A stretch of DNA of 64,000 nt, from the NCBI GenBank assembly GCA_963699015.1, contig CAVOSX010000001.1, forward strand, positions 1,116,001-1,180,000, in the 5' to 3' direction. Shown piece after piece: positions 24,035 to 32,816 of this stretch. The notes below the pieces were generated by a model. It was given only the letters and a program-made list of their open reading frames with translations, had not been told where the DNA came from and ran no database searches. The stretch's first letter is position 1; each line of letters opens with the position of its first letter. Position numbers and translations under genes: made by a program. The DNA is from PALSA-505 sp963699015. Lineage in GTDB: Bacteria > Actinomycetota > Actinomycetes > Streptosporangiales > Streptosporangiaceae.

Positions 24035-25726
24035 ATGGCCATGAGCGTCATGACTGAGCAGGCCAGCGGGTCCCGCACGGCGATCCTGACAGTGGACGAC
24101 GATCCGGGAGTGTCCAGGGCGGTGGCCAGGGACTTGCGGCGGCGGTACGGCGACCAGTACCGGATCGTGCGGGCCGAGTCGGCGTCGGCGGGCCTGGACG
24201 CGCTGCGGCAGATGAAGCTCCGCGGCGACCTCGTCGCGGCGATCCTGGCTGACTACCGGATGCCAGAGCTGAACGGGATCGAGTTCCTCGAGCAGGCCAT
24301 GGACATCTACCCGGGCGCGCGGCGGGTGCTGCTGACCGCCTACGCCGATACCGGTGCTGCGATCGACGCGATCAATGTCATCGATCTTGATCACTATCTG
24401 CTCAAGCCGTGGGATCCGCCGGACGAAAAGCTCTACCCAGTGCTGGACGAGCTGCTGGAGTCGTGGCAGGAGTCGGATCACCGGGCGGTGCCGGAGACCA
24501 AGCTGATCGGGCACCGCTGGTCGGCGCGCTCGTCGGAGGTCCGCGAGTTCCTCGCCCGCAACCAGGTGCCGTACCGCTGGTACGCGAGCGACGAGCCGGA
24601 AGGGCTGCGGCTGCTGGCCGCCGCTGGAGCGGACGGGCGCTCGCTGCCCGTGGTGATCACCCCGGACGGCGACCCGCTGATCGAGCCGGCCGACGCCGAG
24701 CTGGCCTCGCGCGTCGGCCTGGCCACCGTACCGGCGAAGGACTTCTACGACCTGGTCATCGTCGGCGGCGGCCCGGCGGGGCTGGGCGCCGCGGTGTACG
24801 GCGCCTCGGAAGGCCTGCGCACCGTGCTCGTGGAGCAGCTCGCGACCGGGGGCCAGGCAGGGCAGAGCTCGCGGATCGAGAACTACCTCGGCTTCCCTGA
24901 CGGGGTGTCAGGGGCGCAACTGACCGGCCGGGCCCGGCGGCAGGCCAAGAGGTTCGGCGCGGAGGTGCTGACCACGCGCGAGGTGACCGGCCTGGAGGTT
25001 CGCGGCTCGGCACGCCAGGTCACGTTCGCCGACGGCACCTCCATCGACGCGCACACCGTCCTGCTGGCCACCGGCGTGTCCTACCGGCGGCTGCAGGCGC
25101 CAGGGCTGGACGAGCTGACCGGGCGCGGGGTCTACTACGGCTCGGCGCTCACCGAGGCGACAGCGTGCCTGGATCAGGATGTCTACGTCGTCGGCGGGGC
25201 GAACTCGGCCGGACAGGCGGCCCTCTTCCTGTCTCGGTACGCCCAGTCGGTGACCTTGCTGGTCCGCGGCGCGTCGCTGGAAAAGTCGATGTCCTATTAC
25301 CTGACCAAGCGGATCGCCGACAGCCCTTCCGTCACGGTGCGGACCTGCACCGAGGTCATCGGGGCTTCGGGGGACGACCATCTGGAGAAGCTGACGCTGC
25401 GAGACACCGCGCTCGGGACGACCGAGACCGTGGACGCGCAGTGGCTGTACCTGTTCATCGGCGCACAGCCGCCCACCGCCTGGCTGGACGGCGTCGTGGT
25501 ACGGGACGCCCAGGGTTTCGTGGTCGCCGGGCCAGACCTGCTGGTCGGCGGGCAGCTGCCGCGCGGCTGGAACCTGGACCGGCCGCCCTACCACCTGGAG
25601 ACCAGCGTGCCCGGCGTGTTCGTGGCCGGCGACGTGCGGGCCGAGTCGGCCAAGCGAGTGGCCTCCGCGGTCGGCGAGGGGGCCATGGCGGTCATGCTGG
25701 TGCACCGCTACCTGGAGAAGCTGTGA
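24035..25726 (+). CDS. Response regulator receiver fused to thioredoxin-reductase-like FAD oxidoreductase
   Basis: A 563-aa fusion. The receiver domain (about 15-140) keeps the acidic DDD pocket, phospho-acceptor Asp in LADYRMPELNG, the switch Thr in LLTAY and Lys in LLKPW. A linker of about 90 residues with a thioredoxin-like look (SARSSEVREFLARNQVPYRWY) leads to the flavoprotein. That part has FAD motif VIVGGGPAGLGAAVYGASEG, GRIENYLGFP-type SSRIENYLGFP, NAD(P) motif VVGGANSAGQAALFL and the C-terminal FVAGDVR. The CxxC disulfide of true thioredoxin reductases is absent. It is the first gene of a three-gene overlapping operon. Nearby ATGs at 24041 and 24050 are also possible starts. Confidence 0.9.
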   Translation: MAMSVMTEQASGSRTAILTVDDDPGVSRAVARDLRRRYGDQYRIVRAESASAGLDALRQMKLRGDLVAAILADYRMPELNGIEFLEQAMDIYPGARRVLLTAYADTGAAIDAINVIDLDHYLLKPWDPPDEKLYPVLDELLESWQESDHRAVPETKLIGHRWSARSSEVREFLARNQVPYRWYASDEPEGLRLLAAAGADGRSLPVVITPDGDPLIEPADAELASRVGLATVPAKDFYDLVIVGGGPAGLGAAVYGASEGLRTVLVEQLATGGQAGQSSRIENYLGFPDGVSGAQLTGRARRQAKRFGAEVLTTREVTGLEVRGSARQVTFADGTSIDAHTVLLATGVSYRRLQAPGLDELTGRGVYYGSALTEATACLDQDVYVVGGANSAGQAALFLSRYAQSVTLLVRGASLEKSMSYYLTKRIADSPSVTVRTCTEVIGASGDDHLEKLTLRDTALGTTETVDAQWLYLFIGAQPPTAWLDGVVVRDAQGFVVAGPDLLVGGQLPRGWNLDRPPYHLETSVPGVFVAGDVRAESAKRVASAVGEGAMAVMLVHRYLEKL

Positions 25727-27159
25727 CCACGAAGTTGTGCAGCCCGCGGGAGCTCCGCGCGCTGTTCCTGTTCGAAAAGCTGACCGATGCCCAGCTGGAC
25801 TGGCTGTGCCAGCGGGGCCGGGTTGAGGTCTTCCCGGCCGGCCCGGTGTACGCGGAGGGTGACCCGGCGACCCGCTTTTACGTCCTGCTCGACGGCACCC
25901 TGGTGCTGTCGCGGCGGGCCGGCGCCGACGACGTCGAGGTGGACAGGACCTCACAGCCCGGCGTGTACGCCGGCGCCTGGACGGCCTACCTGGGCGACCG
26001 GGTCCCGCAGGTCTACAACAGCTCGATGCGGGTGACCGAACCGTCGCGGTTCTTCGTGCTGGACGCCGGCGCGTTCGCCGAGTTGATGCGCGGGTGGTTC
26101 CCGATGGCGGTGCATCTGCTGGAGGGCATGTTCTTCGGCCGCCGCAACCTGATGGAGGTGACCGCGCGGCGCGAGCGGCTGCTCGCGCTCGGCACGCTGT
26201 CGGCTGGCCTGACCCACGAGCTGAACAACCCGGCCGCAGCCGCGGTCCGGGCGGCTGCCACGCTGCACGAGCGGGTCGCCGACATGCGGCGCACGCTTGG
26301 CACGATCGCGGGCGGCGCATGGGACAAGACCACGCTTGAGGCGTTGATCACGGTGCAGGAAGAGGTGGCTGAGCGGGTGCCGAAGGCACCGGCTCTTCCG
26401 CCGCTGGAAGCCTCGGACCTAGAGGACGCCATCGCCGGCTGGCTCGATTCCCGCGGCGTGCCCGACGGCTGGCAGCTGGCGCCGGCCTTCGCCGCCGCCG
26501 GGCTGGATGTCGCCTGGCTGGAAAGCGTCGCGGCTACGGTGGACGCCGCCACCTTGACAGGGGCGCTGCGGTGGTTGCGCGACACCATCGAGACCGAGCT
26601 GCTGATGCACGAGATCGAGGACTCTGCCGTGCGGATCTCCGCCCTGGTCAGCGCGGCCAAGCAATACTCCCAGCTCGACCGGGCCCCGGATCAGATCGTC
26701 AACGTGCATGAGCTGCTGGACAGCACGCTGGCCATGCTGGCGGGGAAGATCCCCCCGGGCATCCGGGTGGTGAAGGACTATGACCGGTCGCTGCCCGCGA
26801 TCCACGCGTACGCGGCCGAGCTGAACCAGGCCTGGACTAACCTGATCGACAACGCGGTGTCGGCGATGGGCGAGACGGGCGTACTGACCGTGCGGACCGG
26901 GCTGGACCAGGACCAGGTGTTCGTGGATATCCGTGACACCGGCCCGGGGGTGCCGCCGGAGATCCGGGAGCGGATATTCGAGCCGTTCTTCACGACCAAA
27001 CCGGTGGGCCAGGGCACCGGGCTTGGGCTCGACATCACCTGGCGCATCGTGGTGAACAAGCACCACGGGGACATCCAGCTGGAGTCAGCCCCCGGCAATA
27101 CCCGGTTCCGGGTGCGGCTGCCGGCTGGACCGGAGAACGCGGAGCGCATCAATGACTGA
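25723..27159 (+). CDS. Histidine kinase with N-terminal cyclic-nucleotide-binding-like domain
   Basis: A 478-aa kinase. Residues about 10-140 form a Crp-type cNMP-binding fold (LFEKLTDAQLDWLCQRGRVEVFPAGPVYAEGDPATRFYVLLDGTLVLSRR). The HisKA helix has the acceptor His in LTHELNNPAAAA (about 165). A helical insert of about 110 residues separates it from the ATPase domain with NLIDNAVSAM, DTGPGVPP, and IFEPFFTTKPVGQGTGLGL. GTG at 25723 overlaps the stop of the previous gene (GTGA), with GGAG just upstream. No membrane segment is present, so it is a cytoplasmic sensor whose obvious partner is the receiver-flavoprotein. Phosphotransfer between them is inferred from coupling. Confidence 0.9.
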   Translation: MTTKLCSPRELRALFLFEKLTDAQLDWLCQRGRVEVFPAGPVYAEGDPATRFYVLLDGTLVLSRRAGADDVEVDRTSQPGVYAGAWTAYLGDRVPQVYNSSMRVTEPSRFFVLDAGAFAELMRGWFPMAVHLLEGMFFGRRNLMEVTARRERLLALGTLSAGLTHELNNPAAAAVRAAATLHERVADMRRTLGTIAGGAWDKTTLEALITVQEEVAERVPKAPALPPLEASDLEDAIAGWLDSRGVPDGWQLAPAFAAAGLDVAWLESVAATVDAATLTGALRWLRDTIETELLMHEIEDSAVRISALVSAAKQYSQLDRAPDQIVNVHELLDSTLAMLAGKIPPGIRVVKDYDRSLPAIHAYAAELNQAWTNLIDNAVSAMGETGVLTVRTGLDQDQVFVDIRDTGPGVPPEIRERIFEPFFTTKPVGQGTGLGLDITWRIVVNKHHGDIQLESAPGNTRFRVRLPAGPENAERIND

Positions 27160-27499
27160 GATACCGGGCATCGACCCTTCGGTGCCGCCCAGCGGGACCG
27201 GCTGCGTGGAGTGCGACGCCACCGGCGGGTGGTGGGTGCACCTGCGCCGCTGCACCGCATGCGGGCACGTCGGCTGCTGCGACACCTCACCGTCGCAGCA
27301 CGCCACCGCGCACTGGAAGAGTGCCGGCCACCCGATCGTGCAGAGCTTCGAGCCTGGTGAGGACTGGTTCTGGAACTACGAGACCGAGGAAGCCTTCAAC
27401 GGCCCGCGGCTCGCCCCGCCCGCGCAGCACCCGGCCGACCAGCCGGTGCCCGGGCCCGCCGGCCGGGTGCCGCGAGACTGGCAGTTCCACATCCACTAA
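27152..27499 (+). CDS. UBP-type (ubiquitin-protease-like) zinc-finger protein
   Basis: A 115-aa protein consisting of one ZnF-UBP domain. The ligands are C18, C21, C34, C37 and C42/43, with His50, His54 and His60 in QHATAHWKSAGHPIVQSFEPGEDWFWNY. In eukaryotes this fold binds the free C-terminus of ubiquitin; bacterial copies have no known partner. It overlaps the kinase gene by eight bases, so the kinase, receiver-flavoprotein and zinc finger are made together. It could bind a protein C-terminus or zinc in the same redox-signalling unit (inference). Confidence 0.88.
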   Translation: MTEIPGIDPSVPPSGTGCVECDATGGWWVHLRRCTACGHVGCCDTSPSQHATAHWKSAGHPIVQSFEPGEDWFWNYETEEAFNGPRLAPPAQHPADQPVPGPAGRVPRDWQFHIH

Positions 27500-27544
27500 C
27501 TCAGGAAGCGTGCGGCACCTGAACGGCCTCGCGAGTCCTGGGCG

Positions 27545-27560
27545 GCGGCCTACCGGCCGC
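27545..27560. terminator. Possible hairpin between convergent UBP and DUF2267 genes
   Basis: GCGGCC-tacc-GGCCGC, six perfect base pairs and a 4-base loop, 46 bases after the UBP stop and ahead of the convergent DUF2267 stop. Confidence 0.4.
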
Positions 27561-27596
27561 GGCGCGTGACCGCGGGCGGGCCGGGAAGTGCTTCAG

Positions 27597-28040
27597 TCAG
27601 CTCGTGCCGCCAGCCCCGTGTCCCGGCTCGATAAGCTGGCGAAGGCCGGGGGGTAGCGTGTGTAGGGCTTCATCGAGGGCGCCCGGCATCTGGCGTCGCA
27701 CTGCCCGGGTCACCGCGCTGGCAGCCTGCGGGACATCCGCGTCATGGATGCCGGCGTCCCGGGCGAACCGCTGAACATATTCCTGCGGCCCGAATTTCGC
27801 CGGCACCTGGCTGGGGCTCCAGTCGGTGTAGTACACGCCGCGGAGCAGCTCAGGAAGCTGAGCGGCGAAATGCGCGGCGACCGTGACCGTCAGCCGGTCC
27901 CGCAGCGCGTGCAGCCAGGCGCGCAGAGCCCGGTAGGCCAGCCTCCGGTCCTCGGTGCCGAATTCGTCCGCGACTCGGGCCAGCCAGGCGTTGGTCTTGT
28001 CAACGCTCTGATCAAGGCTGCTGATTCCGGTGGATGGCAT
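27597..28040 (-). CDS. DUF2267 family protein
   Basis: A 147-aa all-helical DUF2267 protein, recognised by the N-terminal DKTNAWLARVADEFGTEDRRLAYRALRAWLHALRDRLTV. The central AAHFAAQLPELLRGVYYTDW and the EYVQRFARDAGI segment with a second half-repeat (AASAVTRAVRRQMPGALDEALHTLPPGLRQLI) also fit. The family has no known reaction, but is often found beside stress and hypoxia-response genes in actinobacteria. It is transcribed away from the DUF5709 gene and towards the UBP gene. Confidence 0.88.
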   Translation of the reverse strand: MPSTGISSLDQSVDKTNAWLARVADEFGTEDRRLAYRALRAWLHALRDRLTVTVAAHFAAQLPELLRGVYYTDWSPSQVPAKFGPQEYVQRFARDAGIHDADVPQAASAVTRAVRRQMPGALDEALHTLPPGLRQLIEPGHGAGGTS

Positions 28041-28279
28041 TCGTCGCTGCCTCCGATGGCCCGACTTTCTCGTTTACCGGCTGCTGCGTCAGCCGACGAT
28101 GCGGAGCGTACACCTCTGCCAGCGGCGCATGCCGATCAGATCTTCGAGCACGTTGTTCCCGGGCCGACGCCGGCGCAGACTGTGTGGCGGGCGCGAGCGG
28201 CCTGCCCAACGATGCGGGGCTCGTCTATAAGCTACTCGAGATGGAGACAGAGCCGGTCAAGGCCGGGAAGGAGGCAGAT

Positions 28280-28777
28280 ATGCCAGACGAAAGACGCCAC
28301 GAGTCCGCTGATCTTGAGGACTACGAGGTTCTGGACGCGTCCGACACGCTGGATGGCGCTCCCGGCGACGACCCGCTCGACCGCGGGGTCGTCACCCCGG
28401 ATCGGTGGTCGGCCGCGATCAGATTCGGTACCACGGGCGAGGAACAGCAGACGGGCGAATCCCTCGACCAGGCGCTCGACGAGGAAGAACCGGACGTCAC
28501 CGCTGATATTGATGACGAGCAAGATGAGGACATCGGCCCGGACGAGAACGCGCCGGAACAGGACGTCGGCAGGTACTTGCTCGATGATGATCCCGACCCG
28601 CGGGCCGGGCGGCTGGTAGACGAGGACGCGGAAGTCTACGGAGAGGGCGACAACTACCTTGTCGCTCGCGACGATGATGTCGCCCAAGACGTGGGGACCG
28701 ATGGCGGCGGGGCGACGGCGGAGGAGGCGGCCGTCCACGTCGTGGACGACGACGCCGACCCACAGCCGGACGGGTGA
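28280..28777 (+). CDS. DUF5709 acidic protein
   Basis: A 165-aa very acidic protein with no membrane segment, matching the actinobacterial DUF5709 pattern: DYEVLDASDTLDGAPGDDPLDRGVVTPDRWSAA, GESLDQALDEEEPD and a C-terminal GRLVDEDAEVYG...VARDDDVAQDVG...GGATAEEAAVHVV. It is probably intrinsically disordered in part. ATG at 28280 is chosen because AAGGAGG lies six bases upstream, although the frame is open from 28034. Function unknown. The 286 bases after it, to 29063, show no supported gene. Confidence 0.85.
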   Translation: MPDERRHESADLEDYEVLDASDTLDGAPGDDPLDRGVVTPDRWSAAIRFGTTGEEQQTGESLDQALDEEEPDVTADIDDEQDEDIGPDENAPEQDVGRYLLDDDPDPRAGRLVDEDAEVYGEGDNYLVARDDDVAQDVGTDGGGATAEEAAVHVVDDDADPQPDG

Positions 28778-29063
28778 CCCCAGGCAGACGCGCCTGAATC
28801 GCAGCTAACATGCTCGCCGGGCAGCACCTCGGGGCAGGCCCGGCTCGTCAGGCGAGCATGCGCCTGCCGTACCAGTCGCCTGGGCCGGTACCGCCGGGGA
28901 ATGCGTAGAAGTAGCCGCCGCCAGGCCGAACCGCTCATCAAACAGCGACGATCCCGCCGGTACGGTGACGGTGAGGCCGTCGGCGTGGATGTCCGGGCCG
29001 AGGACGTCTGTTGGATGGTGGCTGGCTCACCCCCAGGCTGGCGGGCGTGCCGCCCGCGGGCGG

Positions 29064-29342
29064 CTAGGACGGGTGGTAACCCGCACTGGTCAGCATCCGC
29101 CGCAGGTCGGCGACCATCTGGGGGTCGATGTCCTTGCCGGAGGGCGGCTCGAGGAATTCCCGCTCGGACCCGACCGTGACGGCGACCTTGCCGTCGTGGC
29201 GCACGGTGACCGTGCCGACGGCTTCCAGCAGCGAGATCACCGCATGCCATTCGATGTTGTGGCTTACCGGGTGCCGGAAGATCTGGCGCACCGTATCGCG
29301 GTGGTGGTTGTTCAGGTGTTCCTGGCCGGGCTGCGATGTCAT
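29064..29342 (-). CDS. Conserved small hypothetical protein, 92 aa
   Basis: A 92-aa protein of a type found in many actinobacteria beside stress genes: TVRQIFRHPVSHNIEWHAVISLLEAVGTVTVRHDGKVAVTVGSEREFLEPPSGKDIDPQMVADLRRMLTSAGY. The short strand-helix arrangement faintly recalls the HicA/dsRBD-like fold, but I cannot support a toxin assignment and see no partner antitoxin. It lies 21 bases downstream of the Vms1-like gene on the same strand, so the two are probably one transcript. Confidence 0.75.
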   Translation of the reverse strand: MTSQPGQEHLNNHHRDTVRQIFRHPVSHNIEWHAVISLLEAVGTVTVRHDGKVAVTVGSEREFLEPPSGKDIDPQMVADLRRMLTSAGYHPS

Positions 29343-29363
29343 GGTGGTCCCCTCTGCGCGGCC

Positions 29364-30521
29364 CTAGGCCGCAGGTCCGCGGCGCAGCAGCGCGGCGGCT
29401 GGCTGGCCTGCCAGCGGGCCGGTGCGATCTGGTAGCTGCACGACGATAGCGTCCTGGTGCAGTGCGGCCCACGCCAGCCCGTCCGCCAGCGGCACGTCGG
29501 TGCCTGCCCCGGAGCCTGCCGCGATCAGCTCGGTGGGACGGCTGCCGATCCGGTACCCGGGACCGGGGGGGCCGGCGGTGATATCGGCCGCGACGAGCAG
29601 CGCGGCGACCTGCTGCTCGGCCAGCTGCTCCGCGACGGCATCCACGCCACGGACCGCGCCCGGTTCTGCCCCCTCGGCCGATGAGGCGACCAGCTCCCCG
29701 GTGGCGCCGATGGCCGCGGCGGTGATCTCGTCGAGAGCGGCGGCGATCTGGGCGCTGAGACGCTCGTCACCGTCCCCCGGCACCGGACCGGATGCCACGG
29801 TGCTGACCGGGCCGACCGACGAGGGCAGGTGGCCGGAGACGGCGTCGAGGATGTGCTGATCGCCGGCGCCGAGCACGATGTGCGCGCCCACGCTTTCCGC
29901 GGCCTCGAAGACGCGCCCGGCGATGAACTCGGCGTTTCGCTCGCCGCCGCTGTCCGGCTCGCTTCCTGTCACGTGCCGCTCTCCGTGCAGCTGTGCGGGC
30001 GGCCGGCCCGGGTGCGGGTCACGCTGCGCGCCCGGGCGCAGGCCGACCCGGAATCGCCGGGCCGGATGCTCATCCCCGGCGGCGTGCATGACAACGGCCG
30101 CGCCCTCCCGGTCGGCCAGCACAACCACGTACGCGGGGCGCCGCGCGGCGGCCGCGGCCACATCCAGCAGGCGTGGCAGCGGCCCGACCCAGACCGAGCT
30201 AGCGGCGACGGGCGGCAGCCACCGCGTCAGCAAGACCTCCCCGTGCGCCGCGACCACCGCCCTGCTGCCCCCGGCGAACGCCTTTCCCGCGCCGGCCGCC
30301 AGGGCCTGGGCGGTACGCTCATCGGCGCCCAGCGTGCTGGCCTCCCGTACGGCATCGGACCAGGCCACGTCCCAGGCGTACTGCCGTTCGGAGTCCGAAT
30401 CCGGGACCTGGATCATCGCCGTCACCACGAGGTCGGACGCCGCGGAGCCTGGCTGAAGGGCGCGCAGCCCCGGACCCAGCTCCAGTCGGCCCAGTTTCAG
30501 CAGCGGAAGCACAGTCGGCAT
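29364..30521 (-). CDS. Vms1/Ankzf1-like (Rv2629-type) release-factor-fold protein
   Basis: A 385-aa protein resembling the mycobacterial Rv2629 family (bacterial eRF1/Vms1-like). Members have a release-factor fold and are annotated as possible peptidyl-tRNA hydrolases. Seen are an N-terminal VVTAMIQVPDSDSERQYAWDVAWSDAVREAS region, a central AYVVVLADREGAAVVMHAAGDEH strand set (about 130-152), and a later NAEFIAGRVFEAAESVGAHIVLGAGDQHILDAVSGHLP segment. The last 100 residues contain VDAVAEQLAEQQVAALLVAAD. In other actinobacteria relatives are hypoxia- or stress-induced. Catalytic identity is uncertain because the key GxxQ-type loop is not clear here. Confidence 0.72.
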   Translation of the reverse strand: MPTVLPLLKLGRLELGPGLRALQPGSAASDLVVTAMIQVPDSDSERQYAWDVAWSDAVREASTLGADERTAQALAAGAGKAFAGGSRAVVAAHGEVLLTRWLPPVAASSVWVGPLPRLLDVAAAAARRPAYVVVLADREGAAVVMHAAGDEHPARRFRVGLRPGAQRDPHPGRPPAQLHGERHVTGSEPDSGGERNAEFIAGRVFEAAESVGAHIVLGAGDQHILDAVSGHLPSSVGPVSTVASGPVPGDGDERLSAQIAAALDEITAAAIGATGELVASSAEGAEPGAVRGVDAVAEQLAEQQVAALLVAADITAGPPGPGYRIGSRPTELIAAGSGAGTDVPLADGLAWAALHQDAIVVQLPDRTGPLAGQPAAALLRRGPAA

Positions 30522-30616
30522 TATGGCATGGTCCCCGCACAGCGGCCGGCGAAAGCCCGGGCTATACCCCGCTTGCCCGCCACGGCAGCAGCGCAGCAGC
30601 GGCGCCGGAGCCGAAG

Positions 30617-31528
30617 TCAGGACTTGGCCAGTGTGGCCACGGTGATGTGCGGCCAGCTCAGGCCCGCGAAGTTCAGCAGCACGATCTGGGAGTACTGCAG
30701 CCGCCTGGGCTCGGTGTCGCCGGCCAGCGTCTGCAGCCAGAATGTCGCGACGACGTGCGCGGCGTCGGCGTTCGGACCGTCCTTGGTGCCGGTGAGGAAG
30801 GCCGTGTTCGACGTGCCGCCGCCCACGATGGTGCCCGCGGTAGACGATACGTGCAGCCTGGTCGTCGTGGTTACATGCGGCGGATTGCCGGTCAGCACGC
30901 TGTTGGGGTTGTCGAGCATGGCCTGGGTGATGCCGGCCAGCCCGGCACCGGACGTCCGGAACGGCGTGCTCTGGTTCAGGTGCTGCTCGGCGAAGTCAAC
31001 CGTCTGCTGAGGAGAGCCGATGGTGAACGGGGTGAGGCTGACGCCCGGGATCGAGGGTCCCCCGGCCGCGGTGGCGGCGCTGCCCTGGATCGTGATCGTC
31101 GTGCCGTGCGGGATAGAGGCCAGCCGGGCGATCGTGCCGGGCTCTTTCGGGTCGGCGGTGGGCGGGATATTGATCCAGACGCCCGGCTCGATGTGCAGCC
31201 CGGCCGGGACCCCGTTGACCGCCACGTTCGCGTCGGAGATCTGCTGCAGGTAGGTCAGCCCGTGCATGAAGATCTGGGCCGTGACCAGGCCGCGGTTCGG
31301 GATCTGCCCGTTGATGGCCTGCAGGTCGATCTGGTCGTTGGTCATGTTCAGCTCGAGGAAATGGTCCGAGGCGTCCCGGTGCGGGCGCCAGATGGCATTG
31401 AAGCCCCGGCCGGTCCAGCTTCCGACGAGGCCGGCGAGCGGGCCCAGCCCCGCCGGGAGGGTAACCGGCGCCGGCGCTCCCTCGTCGTTGTCCAGCGGGT
31501 CGAAGGCAAAGTCTGCGGCCAGTTCCAT
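30617..31528 (-). CDS. Predicted lipocalin/FABP-like (heme-binding-type) protein
   Basis: A 303-aa soluble protein. The N-terminal LGPLAGLVGSWTGRGFNAIWRPH motif (about 28-50) is the opening strand seen in FABP/THAP4-like heme-binding calycin proteins. Several beta-rich blocks follow, including HGLTYLQQISDANV, GLHIEPGVWINIPPT and VATFWLQTLAGDTEPRRLQYSQIVLLNF. There is no signal peptide. It is longer than the single-domain FABP types (about 160-200 aa). A ligand-binding role is plausible; heme is suggested by family naming rather than by a visible axial-His motif. Confidence 0.6.
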   Translation of the reverse strand: MELAADFAFDPLDNDEGAPAPVTLPAGLGPLAGLVGSWTGRGFNAIWRPHRDASDHFLELNMTNDQIDLQAINGQIPNRGLVTAQIFMHGLTYLQQISDANVAVNGVPAGLHIEPGVWINIPPTADPKEPGTIARLASIPHGTTITIQGSAATAAGGPSIPGVSLTPFTIGSPQQTVDFAEQHLNQSTPFRTSGAGLAGITQAMLDNPNSVLTGNPPHVTTTTRLHVSSTAGTIVGGGTSNTAFLTGTKDGPNADAAHVVATFWLQTLAGDTEPRRLQYSQIVLLNFAGLSWPHITVATLAKS

Positions 31529-31617
31529 GATTCTCCTAGCAAGATGTGCGCGGCTGACATCCAGACAGAGCGGTCAGGCGGCTGCCTGATACCTGGCAAT
31601 GACAACGGCGGCCGCAG

Positions 31618-32574
31618 CTACCGGAGCACCAGACGGAATCCGAGGTGGCTGGTTGAGGTGTCGACCGGCTGAGCCATCCGTGCCGCCGGGCGGTAGCGGC
31701 GGCAATAGTTCGGGGCGCACAGGTGCGAGCCGCCCTTCATGACCTTGCGCGGGATGCGGGCCGGATCCCGCGGGTCTGCGCTTTGCTCACTGCCGCCGTC
31801 GCGGCGAGGGACAGCACAGCACGCGCCGGCCGCGGGCGGGTGGCCGGCATACCAGTCGGCCGTCCATTCCCAGACGTTGCCGATCATGTCGCGCAGGCCG
31901 TACCCGTTGGCGGGGAACGCGCAGGCCGGCGAGGTTCCCTCGTACCCGTCCTCGCAGGTGTTCCGGACGGGGAACTCGCCCTGCCAGGTGTTGGCCATCC
32001 ACTCGCCGCCGGGATTGAATTCATCCCCCCAGGCGAACTCGGCGCCGTCCAGCCCGCCGCAGGCGGCCAGCTCCCACTCGGCCTCGGTGGGGATGGCCTT
32101 CCCCGCCCAGCTCGCGTACGCGGCGACGTCTGCCCAGGCGACGTGCACCACGGGATGGTCTGGCTTGGTACGGATCGAGCTGCCGGGACCCTGCGGGTGG
32201 CGCCAGTTCGCGCCTGGCACCGGCGTCCACCAGTTGTACGGATCAGCCAGGCTGACCCGGTGCCGGGGCGGCACGAACACGCTGGAGAACGGGATGACCA
32301 GCTCCGGCCGGGCGCCGGGGTAGTCGGCCGGATCCGGCGCCTGCTCGGCCACGGTGACATATCCGGTCTTGCGCGCGAACCGTCCGAATTGGCGGTTGGT
32401 GACCGGGCAGGGATCGATCCAGAATCCGCTGACGGTGACCTGATGCGCCGGGGCTTCTTCGGGATAGTGACGCCCGGAACCCATCGTGAAGGTCGCACCA
32501 GGTATCCGCACCATCCCCTCGGCCAGCGGGATCGCCGGTGCCGCCGGGTCTGCCCTTCGCTCACTCACTGACAC
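31618..32574 (-). CDS. Formylglycine-generating enzyme (SUMF1/EgtB-type FGE-sulfatase domain)
   Basis: A 318-aa FGE-type oxidase that would convert the active-site Cys of type I sulfatases to formylglycine. Visible are MVRIPGATFTMGS, the Ca/structural segment HPVVHVAWADVAAYASWAGKAIPTEAEWELAACGG, GNVWEWTADWY, and the catalytic Cys pair Cys286/Cys291 in GGSHLCAPNYCRRYRPAAR. Both copper-binding cysteines of active FGEs are present, unlike the EgtB/PvdO relatives. GTG at 32574 has GGAG six bases upstream; the frame's upstream extension is rejected. No sulfatase gene is in the window. Confidence 0.9.
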   Translation of the reverse strand: MSVSERRADPAAPAIPLAEGMVRIPGATFTMGSGRHYPEEAPAHQVTVSGFWIDPCPVTNRQFGRFARKTGYVTVAEQAPDPADYPGARPELVIPFSSVFVPPRHRVSLADPYNWWTPVPGANWRHPQGPGSSIRTKPDHPVVHVAWADVAAYASWAGKAIPTEAEWELAACGGLDGAEFAWGDEFNPGGEWMANTWQGEFPVRNTCEDGYEGTSPACAFPANGYGLRDMIGNVWEWTADWYAGHPPAAGACCAVPRRDGGSEQSADPRDPARIPRKVMKGGSHLCAPNYCRRYRPAARMAQPVDTSTSHLGFRLVLR

Positions 32575-32816
32575 CGCATGCTCCTGCCGCGCCCTCACCC
32601 CGGTGCGCCTAGCGGCAAGTATCTCCCGCCACCACGGCCACCCGGACACCACCCCGCAGCTACAGTCGAGAGCGCAGTGCCAGCCGCGCCCGGCAGCCAG
32701 ATCGCCCGGCTCGCTGACGCGGCGCCAACTGCCTAGCCGGGCCAACTGCCTAGCTGGAAGGTGAGCCACCATGACGTTCAACCGATCACGCGCCGGCTGA
32801 CTCCGGCACGCTGCCG

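Noticed and set aside
28778..29063. Open minus-strand stretch that could be a gene remnant (GPDIHADGLTVTVPAG...)
   Set aside because: There is a stop immediately upstream, no start codon and no convincing family match; treated as non-coding.
29064..29342. HicA-type toxin assignment for the 92-aa protein
   Set aside because: Only a vague fold resemblance, no catalytic His context typical of HicA and no HicB partner.
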